Shown one piece after another: positions 1-5,124 of a stretch of DNA of 5,124 nt. Position 1 is the stretch's first letter, and every line of letters begins with the position of its first letter. The notes below the pieces were generated by a model. The model was given only the letters and a program-made list of their open reading frames with translations, was not told the origin of the DNA and did no database searches. A program made the position numbers and the translations under genes. Origin of the DNA: an uncultured Rhodocyclaceae bacterium (GTDB lineage: Bacteria > Pseudomonadota > Gammaproteobacteria > Burkholderiales > Rhodocyclaceae); the NCBI GenBank assembly GCA_903950295.1, contig CAJBAP010000352.1:1-5124 (forward strand). Reading direction: 5' to 3'.

Positions 1-3000
1 GGGCCCTGCTGGCAAAAGACAATGCTTTTCTGGCTGAATACTCGAGTCATATCGCAGCCATTCTGGCCGCCTCCAGCAGCAATCAGGAGAAGGAGGTACT
101 GGCCTTGATCAATATTTCCGCGCCGATTGCGGAGCGCTTCAACGATGCGCTCGACGCCCCCATGGAGTACACCATGGAGCTCGCCAAAAGCAGCGCGGAC
201 AAAGGCGTCGCGGTCCGAGACCATGCCATTCGGGTGTTGTCGGTGGCGGGCGGGGCACTGATCATTGCGGTTTTTGGCTTTGGCTACCTGATCACGCGCG
301 GCCTGTCGCGGGCGATGGTGCAGAGTACAGTCGTGGCCGGCAGAATTGCAAAGGGCGACCTCTCATCCACCATCACCGTGCAAGGCGACGACGAGACGGC
401 CGAAATGCTCAAGTCGCTGCAGACCATGCAAGACAGCCTGTCGCAGATCGTCGGCGAGATCCACACCATGGTAGAGGCCGCGGCCGTGAGAGGTGATTTC
501 AGCATCAAGCTGAACCTGAACGACAAGGACGGCTATATCCGGGAACTGTCCGAGTTGCTCAATCAGCTCTCGGGCGTCACTGAAAGCGGCCTCACTGATA
601 TCAGTCGCGTGGCCAACGCAATCGCCGAAGGCGACCTGACCCAGGTGATAGGCAACGATTACCCCGGACAGTTCGGCGAAATGGTAGGCGCGCTCACTTT
701 GTTGCAGCGGGCGAGTATTGAACTGGAGAACAAGCGTTGGGTCGGCGCGCACACGGCCGCCATTCTGAGCAGCGTGCAGCAGGCCGAGTCGCTACAGGAT
801 TTCGGGCAGCGGGTGTTGACGCCGCTGTGTCCGGCCGTCGGCGCGGCGCAGGGTCTGGCGTACGCCGACCGCGACGACGTCGGCGTACAGCACCCGGTGG
901 CCGGCTACGGTCGCGCCCCTGACGGGCTCGCTTACGCCAGCGGCGAGGGCCTGGTGGGGCAATGTGCACACGACCGGCAGCCACTGGTACTCGAAGATCC
1001 GACCGGCAGCGTGCTGCGACTCAGTTCCGGTTTGGTCGATGCACCACCGCACCAAGTGGAGGTACTGCCACTGGTACATCGCAACACCGCCATCGGCATT
1101 ATCGAACTGGCCATCGTCGCGGAACCCGATAGCCGCCGCCGGATGCTGCTTGATACCTTGCCCGATCTGCTGGCACCCTCGCTTGAAGTGCTGCGGCGCA
1201 ATCTGCGCACCCAACGGCTATCCGAAGAAATCAAGGCGCAGGCCGAGGAACTCGAAGCGCAGAAAGAGGAACTGTTGAATAGCGACGCTTCATTGCGCCA
1301 AACCAACACCCTGATGAACCAGATCATGGCGGCCGCCACCGAGATTGCCATTGTCAGTACCGATCGCTCAGGCGCCATCACGCTGTTCAACGTCGGCGCG
1401 GAAATGCTTCTCGGCTGGTCCGCAGAGCAAGTCGTCAGGCACGAAAATTTCACCCGCTTTCTGGTCGCTGAGGAATTCGAGGCCGCCGCCAATCCGGGCG
1501 ACGGCATCACCAAAGGATTCTCCGCGATTGTCGCCGAGTCCGACGTCAGGGGCCTGGACAGCCGGGAGTGCATTTTCGTCCGCAACAACGGCTCGCGTTT
1601 CACCGGTCTGCTGCAAATCTCCCCAACCGTCTCGGCAACCGGCATGACCACCGGCTACCTCTGCATCGTGCAGGACATCACCCTGCGCCGCACACTGGAA
1701 CACGAGATGAAGAACGCGCGTGAGTTGGCCGAAGAAGCCTCGCGCATGAAGTCCGACTTTCTCGCCAACATGAGCCACGAAATCCGCACCCCGATGAACG
1801 GCATCATCGGCATGACCCATCTGGTGCTCAATACCGAGATGACCGTGCGCCAGCGCGATTACATCAGGAAGATCCAGCTCTCCGGCCAGCACCTGCTGCG
1901 CATCATCAACGACATTCTGGACATCTCGAAGATCGAGGCGGATAGGCTCAAGCTGGAACACGCGCCCTTCGAATTCGAACGGGTCGTCGACAACGTGTGC
2001 ACGATGATTGGCGACAAGGTCGTCGCCAAGGGGCTGGAACTGGTGCGCGACATTGGCCCGTCGCTGCACGGCATCTTCCGCGGCGACGCGCTGCGCCTGG
2101 GACAAATTCTGCTCAATTTCGCCAGCAACGCCGTGAAGTTCACCAGCGAAGGCGTTATTGTCATTCGCGGCCGTGTCGTAGATGAGGATGCAGAGACCGT
2201 GCTGGTGCGCATTGAGGTGCGCGACACTGGCATCGGCATTTCCGAAGACGTACTCTGCAGCCTGTTCACCGCCTTTGAGCAGGCCGACGCTTCGACCGCG
2301 CGCAAGTTTGGCGGCACCGGGCTCGGTCTGGCGATCAGCAAGCATCTGGCCGAAATGATGGGCGGCGAAGTCGGCGTCGACAGCGTAGCCGGCCAGGGCA
2401 GCACCTTCTGGTTCACGGTTCGCCTGCAGAAGGGCGGATTGCTGCCTGTCGTTCGACCCGTGGTCGGCAGTCTGCGAGGCCGGCGCGGCCTAGTGGTGGA
2501 CGACTTGGAGGAAGCGCGCGAGGTGATGGCCGACCTGCTCGGCGCCCTGGGCATTGTCGTAAGGTTGGCAAACGATGGCGAAACCGGTCTGGCAGCCGTC
2601 AAGGAAGCGGACGACCAGGGCGAACCCTACGACCTCGTGCTGATCGACTGGCGCATGCCGGGGATGGACGGCCTGGAAACGGCGAGACGCTTGCAGCAGA
2701 TGGGCCTGAAGAAATCCCCGGCCTATCTCCTGGTGACCGCCTACGACCAGTCGCTGGAACAGGCGGTGTGGTCTGAATCCGGCTTTGACGCGATGCTGGC
2801 CAAGCCGGTAACGGCCTCCCGACTATTCGAGACCCTGGTGCGTCTGGTCGACGGGGTGCCGAGCACCGACAGCGGCGAGCGTGTCGGGCCGGACGCAGCG
2901 CAGGCGATAGCCGAGCAATGCCGTGGCGCACGCATTCTGCTGGCCGAGGACAACCCGGTAAATCAGGAAGTGGCGGTCGAACTGCTCGAATCCGTCGGCC

Positions 3001-3758
3001 TGTGGGTCGACGTGGCCGAAAACGGCCAACGTGCCGTGCACATGGTCGCAGCAGCAAGCGACAAATACGACATGATCCTGATGGACATGCAGATGCCGGT
3101 GATGGATGGACTCGAAGCCACGCGCACCATCCGCAATCTTGCGCTCGGCGGCAACAAGCCTATCCTGGCGATGACCGCCAACGCCTTCGAAGACGACCGC
3201 CAGCGCTGCCTGGAAGCCGGCATGAACGACCACATCGCGAAACCGGTCGATCCCGACGTGCTTTATCGCACCCTGCTCCACTGGTTACCCAAGCGGGCGC
3301 CCGGCGCCACGCCAGCGGATGCGCCGACACCTGCGGCCGAAGCAACTCCGGTGCTCATCGAGAGTCTCGTCGAGCGTTTCGTCGACCCGGCGCAGGACCA
3401 AGCCCAGGCCCTGCTGGCCAGGCTACGTACCGTCCCCGGCCTCGACGTCGATGCCGGGCTCAATCTGCGCCAAGGTAAACTCGGCAACTATCTGAAATTA
3501 CTGGGCAAGTACCGTGACACGCATCAGGACGACGTGGCGCGCCTGCGTGCCGCCAGCGCGCGCGGCGACTTCCAGGAGGTGCGTTTTTGCGCGCATTCGC
3601 TCAAGGGAGCCTCCGGCTGGGTGGGCGCACATCGCCTGCAGAGTCTCGCGGCCAGCGTCCTTACTGCCGTGGACGAAGGAGAACACAGCCGGCTCGATCC
3701 GCTGATCGATGAGATCGAACAGGCGCTTGCTGCTCTCGTTCAGCAACTGCCGGGGTGA
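1..3758 (+). CDS. Hybrid sensor histidine kinase (HAMP-GAF-PAS-HisKA-HATPase-REC-REC-HPt), 5'-truncated by window edge
   Basis: Membrane-bound hybrid kinase that should autophosphorylate on His and pass phosphate through receiver and HPt domains to an unseen response regulator. The first full codon is at base 3 and the frame is open to the edge, so the start lies upstream; 1251 residues are visible (numbered from base 3). Seen in order: periplasmic helical tail (1-77), transmembrane helix (about 78-97), classical HAMP (98-150), two further HAMP-like units (about 151-238, each with a GDF/GDL core), GAF (about 250-376, with GEGLVGQCA), Glu/Gln-rich coiled coil (395-440), PAS (about 440-565), HisKA with MSHEIRTPMNG (H592, bases 1776-1778), HATPase with N709, DTGIGI (from D741) and GGTGLGLAI, REC1 (about 828-948; DD pair, D882, T, K), REC2 (about 977-1095; ED pair, D1028, T, K), a Pro/Ala linker, and HPt with HSLKGAS (H1198). 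No catalytic residue is missing. The architecture resembles BarA-type and related proteobacterial hybrid kinases. The ligand cannot be told; no haem or flavin motif is evident in PAS or GAF. Confidence 0.96.
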   Translation, partial: ALLAKDNAFLAEYSSHIAAILAASSSNQEKEVLALINISAPIAERFNDALDAPMEYTMELAKSSADKGVAVRDHAIRVLSVAGGALIIAVFGFGYLITRGLSRAMVQSTVVAGRIAKGDLSSTITVQGDDETAEMLKSLQTMQDSLSQIVGEIHTMVEAAAVRGDFSIKLNLNDKDGYIRELSELLNQLSGVTESGLTDISRVANAIAEGDLTQVIGNDYPGQFGEMVGALTLLQRASIELENKRWVGAHTAAILSSVQQAESLQDFGQRVLTPLCPAVGAAQGLAYADRDDVGVQHPVAGYGRAPDGLAYASGEGLVGQCAHDRQPLVLEDPTGSVLRLSSGLVDAPPHQVEVLPLVHRNTAIGIIELAIVAEPDSRRRMLLDTLPDLLAPSLEVLRRNLRTQRLSEEIKAQAEELEAQKEELLNSDASLRQTNTLMNQIMAAATEIAIVSTDRSGAITLFNVGAEMLLGWSAEQVVRHENFTRFLVAEEFEAAANPGDGITKGFSAIVAESDVRGLDSRECIFVRNNGSRFTGLLQISPTVSATGMTTGYLCIVQDITLRRTLEHEMKNARELAEEASRMKSDFLANMSHEIRTPMNGIIGMTHLVLNTEMTVRQRDYIRKIQLSGQHLLRIINDILDISKIEADRLKLEHAPFEFERVVDNVCTMIGDKVVAKGLELVRDIGPSLHGIFRGDALRLGQILLNFASNAVKFTSEGVIVIRGRVVDEDAETVLVRIEVRDTGIGISEDVLCSLFTAFEQADASTARKFGGTGLGLAISKHLAEMMGGEVGVDSVAGQGSTFWFTVRLQKGGLLPVVRPVVGSLRGRRGLVVDDLEEAREVMADLLGALGIVVRLANDGETGLAAVKEADDQGEPYDLVLIDWRMPGMDGLETARRLQQMGLKKSPAYLLVTAYDQSLEQAVWSESGFDAMLAKPVTASRLFETLVRLVDGVPSTDSGERVGPDAAQAIAEQCRGARILLAEDNPVNQEVAVELLESVGLWVDVAENGQRAVHMVAAASDKYDMILMDMQMPVMDGLEATRTIRNLALGGNKPILAMTANAFEDDRQRCLEAGMNDHIAKPVDPDVLYRTLLHWLPKRAPGATPADAPTPAAEATPVLIESLVERFVDPAQDQAQALLARLRTVPGLDVDAGLNLRQGKLGNYLKLLGKYRDTHQDDVARLRAASARGDFQEVRFCAHSLKGASGWVGAHRLQSLAASVLTAVDEGEHSRLDPLIDEIEQALAALVQQLPG

Positions 3759-3793
3759 ATCGGCTCGCTAGGCGCAACGCCGTGGCTCTTGTG

Positions 3794-3811
3794 TTGTGCC
3801 TCGCGGCACAA
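3794..3811 (+). terminator. Stem-loop after the kinase gene, possible terminator
   Basis: TTGTGCC (3794-3800) and GGCACAA (3805-3811) form a perfect 7-bp stem around a 4-base loop TCGC, 35 bases after the kinase stop codon. The position suits transcription termination. There is no T-run after the stem, so it is not a textbook intrinsic terminator; it could be an mRNA 3'-end stabilising hairpin or a Rho-assisted site. Confidence 0.4.
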
Positions 3812-3871
3812 GCTACGACTTGCTGTCCTTGATCAAAATAGCTTGCGTTGCGGAATGCCGTATGCCGGTTC

Positions 3872-3880
3872 TGCTATGAT
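3872..3880 (+). promoter_or_regulatory. Extended -10 promoter-like element (TGCTATGAT)
   Basis: TGCTATGAT matches the extended -10 form TGn-TATNAT recognised by the housekeeping sigma factor, differing from TATAAT at one position. No good -35 hexamer is seen 16-19 bases upstream; extended -10 promoters can work without one. Transcription would start near 3886-3888, giving a leader of about 340 bases before the ATG at 4231. It is the best promoter candidate seen in the gap. Confidence 0.4.
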
Positions 3881-3891
3881 CGTTGAAAAAT

Positions 3892-3957
3892 GCGTGGAGC
3901 AAAGCGGGTGAAGGGCTTGCGCGCTTGAGGATGCCACGCGATCCGGGGCCACTCCAC
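3892..3957 (+). other. Overlapping, mutually exclusive inverted repeats in the putative leader
   Basis: GCGTGG (3892-3897) is complementary to CCACGC (3934-3939). The overlapping GTGGAG (3894-3899) is complementary to CTCCAC (3952-3957). Both pairings use bases 3894-3897, so only one can form at a time. Inside the first arm, GCAAAGC and GCTTGC could pair with one bulge. Competing stems of this kind occur in switchable leaders, but 6-bp stems also arise by chance in GC-rich DNA. Confidence 0.3.
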
Positions 3958-3960
3958 CAA

Positions 3961-3979
3961 AGGCAGCGATCCGCTGCCT
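3961..3979 (+). repeat. Perfect 8-bp inverted repeat (hairpin)
   Basis: AGGCAGCG and CGCTGCCT form a perfect 8-bp stem with a 3-base loop ATC. It is the most stable short hairpin seen in the gap. No T-run follows on the + strand; on the - strand only a short TT follows the stem. It could be a leader structural element, an sRNA hairpin or a protein-binding palindrome. Confidence 0.45.
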
Positions 3980-4013
3980 CCAATCGATTCCCTTGCAACA
4001 CAGCGACAGCCAT

Positions 4014-4034
4014 CTGCAGAAAATCTTCATGCAG
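4014..4034 (+). repeat. Bulged hairpin in the putative leader
   Basis: CTGCAGAA (4014-4021) pairs with TTC plus TGCAG (4026-4028 and 4030-4034) across the loop AATC, with a single bulged A at 4029. It is directly followed by the overlapping 10-base palindrome AGCCATGGCT (4033-4042). It has no assigned role. Confidence 0.3.
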
Positions 4035-4084
4035 CCATGGCTTCGGTTTCTTGGGGAATCTTATGCGCGAATCACACCCAACGC

Positions 4085-4123
4085 CCGTTCTTGACGCCTG
4101 TCCAGAACGGACATTGCCTTTTT
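4085..4123 (+). terminator. Attenuator-like hairpin pair with T5 run in the leader
   Basis: CCGTTCT (4085-4091) is complementary to AGAACGG (4104-4110), a 7-bp stem with a 12-base loop. A shorter stem TGTCC (4099-4103) with GGACA (4109-4113) overlaps it and excludes it. A run of five T follows at 4119-4123, a few bases beyond either stem. The layout is like a weak intrinsic terminator with an alternative fold, placed about 107 bases before the RCC1-like start. The stems are short and the spacer before the T-run is longer than usual, so this is tentative. Confidence 0.25.
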
Positions 4124-4221
4124 GTCTCGCCGCTTCAAACGAGGGTCGCCGCGCATTTTGTCGGCCTCGATTTGTTGGCACCACCACCGGAATAACATCC
4201 CGTATGAATCTGCTATTCAAT

Positions 4222-4225
4222 GGAG
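4222..4225 (+). promoter_or_regulatory. Shine-Dalgarno GGAG that decides the start at 4231
   Basis: GGAG lies 5 bases before the ATG at 4231. The in-frame ATG at 4204 has only a weak GGA 12 bases away, and the in-frame ATG at 4063 would put a long unrelated stretch before the signal peptide. The ribosome site therefore favours 4231. Confidence 0.6.
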
Positions 4226-4230
4226 TTGCC

Positions 4231-5124
4231 ATGGGTTCCCTCGTCTCCCTCTTCCTTCGTTTTTTCATACTCTTGAGTTTGCTCAGTCCAGCGCTAGCGT
4301 CGGCGGCCAGTGTCACGCCGATGGTCGCGGCTGGGGCCCTGCATAGCGTAGCACTCAAAGCGGACGGCACTGTGGTGACGTGGGGTCAGAACGGCCCGGG
4401 CGACGTTGCCACTAGCCCGGTGGCGGTGCCGGGACTCTCCGGAATCATCGCTGTGGCGGCAGGGGCAGGCCATACGGTCGCGCTCAAAGCGGATGGTACG
4501 GTGGTGACGTGGGGATCGAACTACTATGGCCAACTGGGCGACGGCACCACGGCCGATCGCTGGAGCCCGGCAGCTGTGCCAGGGCTCAGCGGGGTCATCG
4601 CGGTGGCGGCCGGCGGGGGTGGGCATACCGCCGCACTCAAAGCGGACGGTACTGTGGTGACATGGGGACATAACAGCTGCGGCCAACTGGGCGACGGCAC
4701 CACGATCAATCGCTGGAGTCCGGTGGCGGTGCTGGGGCTCAGCGGGGTCATCGCGGTGGCGGCCGGGCAAGACCACACCGTCGCGCTCAAAGCGGACGGC
4801 ACGGTAGTGACGTGGGGATGCAACACCTGGGGCCAACTAGGCGACGGCACATGGATCGCTCGCGGGAGTCCGTTGGCGGTGCCGGGACTCTCCGGTGTCG
4901 TCGCGGTGGCCGCTGGCACCGGCCATACCGTCGCGCTCAAGGCAGACGGCACGGTGGTGGCGTGGGGATGGAACGACTTCGGTCAAGTGGGCGACGGCAC
5001 CACGACCGAACGCCATAGCCCGGTACCGGTGCCGGGACTCAGCTGGGTTGTCTCTGTGGCGGCTGGGGACTTCCATACCGTCGCGCTCAAAGCCGACGGC
5101 ACGGTGGTGTCGTGGGGATACAAC
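4231..5124 (+). CDS. Secreted RCC1-like beta-propeller repeat protein, 3'-truncated by window edge
   Basis: No specific function can be assigned. The 298 visible residues begin with a Sec-type signal peptide: short N-region with Arg10, hydrophobic FFILLSLLSPALA, and likely cleavage after ALA (residue 23) or ASA (residue 25). Six RCC1-type repeats follow. The conserved core of each is HTVALKADGTVVTWG, then GQLGDGTT, an SPVAVPGLSG segment and VAVAAG. Cores (ALKADG) start at residues 41, 84, 135, 185, 235 and 285. RCC1 repeats fold as blades of a beta-propeller, usually seven blades, and bacterial versions are often exported; the secreted beta-lactamase inhibitor BLIP-II is a known relative of this fold. 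The sixth blade runs off the edge, so the length and any C-terminal anchor are unknown. The start at 4231 is chosen by its GGAG and the compact signal peptide; an in-frame ATG at 4204 is the alternative. Export to the periplasm, surface or outside is inferred. Ligand-binding or adhesive roles are possible but unshown. Confidence 0.92.
   Translation, partial: MGSLVSLFLRFFILLSLLSPALASAASVTPMVAAGALHSVALKADGTVVTWGQNGPGDVATSPVAVPGLSGIIAVAAGAGHTVALKADGTVVTWGSNYYGQLGDGTTADRWSPAAVPGLSGVIAVAAGGGGHTAALKADGTVVTWGHNSCGQLGDGTTINRWSPVAVLGLSGVIAVAAGQDHTVALKADGTVVTWGCNTWGQLGDGTWIARGSPLAVPGLSGVVAVAAGTGHTVALKADGTVVAWGWNDFGQVGDGTTTERHSPVPVPGLSWVVSVAAGDFHTVALKADGTVVSWGYN
4324..5124 (+). repeat. Tandem about 150-bp coding repeats (six RCC1 blades)
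   Basis: The ALKADG codons recur at 4351, 4480, 4633, 4783, 4933 and 5083, giving periods of 129, 153, 150, 150 and 150 bases. Similarity is at DNA level as well as protein level: 24 bases at 4528-4551 recur exactly at 4681-4704, and 32 bases at 4582-4613 recur exactly at 4735-4766, both offset by 153. The first unit is shorter because it lacks the GQLGDGTT segment, and one later unit has an extra Gly codon. The array continues past the right edge. Confidence 0.9.

Larger units (their letters stand above)
3759..4230. other. Long intergenic region / putative leader, no convincing gene
   Basis: This is the 472-base gap between the kinase stop and the preferred start of the RCC1-like gene. Frames here give only short or low-complexity products with no recognisable domain. 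It contains a stem-loop close to the kinase stop, one extended -10-like element, several short inverted repeats and a good Shine-Dalgarno at its very end. The density of inverted repeats after the promoter-like element suggests a structured untranslated leader, but no known riboswitch or sRNA class was recognised by eye. Confidence 0.6.

Noticed and set aside
105..107. TTG as the start codon of the hybrid kinase
   Set aside because: The same frame is open without a stop back to base 3 and encodes a continuous helical sensor-like sequence, and no Shine-Dalgarno is well placed. The gene begins upstream of the window.
363..3746. Many other frames on both strands inside the kinase gene
   Set aside because: They overlap a continuous, fully domain-supported coding region and show Arg/Pro/Ala-rich shadow composition without domains.
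3886..3985. tRNA gene or known riboswitch (for example cyclic-di-GMP type) in the structured gap
   Set aside because: No T-loop, anticodon arm or CCA-end arrangement was found, and conserved cores of riboswitch classes I know were not seen. This was by eye only; an Infernal search would be decisive.
3813..4370. 185-residue reading frame on the - strand across the intergenic gap
   Set aside because: It starts antisense inside the signal-peptide/RCC1 gene, has no recognisable domain and a composition like random GC-rich translation. A remnant of an old gene cannot be excluded but nothing supports it.
4294..5076. Several long - strand frames with periodic sequence across the RCC1 repeats
   Set aside because: They are antisense shadows of the tandem coding repeat; their periodicity comes from the 150-bp DNA repeat, and only the + strand frame matches a known fold and has a signal peptide.
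4324..5124. CRISPR array
   Set aside because: The repeats are about 150 bp, translate in frame as RCC1 blades and lack the short repeat/spacer layout.
1..5124. Kinase and RCC1-like protein as one operon or dedicated regulatory pair
   Set aside because: They are separated by 472 bases with a hairpin after the first gene and a separate promoter-like element, so co-transcription is not supported.
1..5124. Insertion sequence, phage or other mobile element
   Set aside because: No transposase, integrase, terminal inverted repeats or target duplications were seen.

Overview
The window looks like chromosomal DNA from a GC-rich Gram-negative proteobacterium, most likely beta- or gammaproteobacterial. 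This is inferred from codon use, the style of the hybrid kinase and a Sec-type exported protein; no taxonomic marker gene is present. It holds two genes on the + strand, both cut by the window edges, with a long non-coding gap between them.

Bases 1-3758 are the 3' part of a very large hybrid sensor histidine kinase. The reading frame is already open at the left edge. The visible 1251 residues run: end of a periplasmic sensor domain, transmembrane helix, a series of HAMP-like units, GAF, coiled coil, PAS, HisKA, HATPase, two receiver domains and a C-terminal HPt domain. All expected phosphotransfer residues are present, so the protein can in principle run a full His-Asp-His phosphorelay on one chain. 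Its output partner is not in the window.

Bases 3759-4230 carry no convincing gene. The gap starts with a hairpin just after the kinase stop. An extended -10 promoter-like element (3872-3880) follows, and then about 340 bases rich in inverted repeats. Some of these repeats are mutually exclusive, and one is followed by a T5 run. This may be a structured 5' leader for the next gene, but that is inference only.

Bases 4231-5124 begin a secreted RCC1-like beta-propeller protein: a clear signal peptide, then six tandem blades of about 50 residues, still running at the right edge. The frame has no stop in the window, so a list restricted to closed ORFs would miss it. The repeats are conserved at DNA level (exact matches of 24 and 32 bases one repeat apart), while a few codons per repeat vary strongly. 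This exported repeat protein and its leader are the most interesting part of the window. Nothing in the sequence shows that the kinase controls it; the two genes appear to be separate transcription units.
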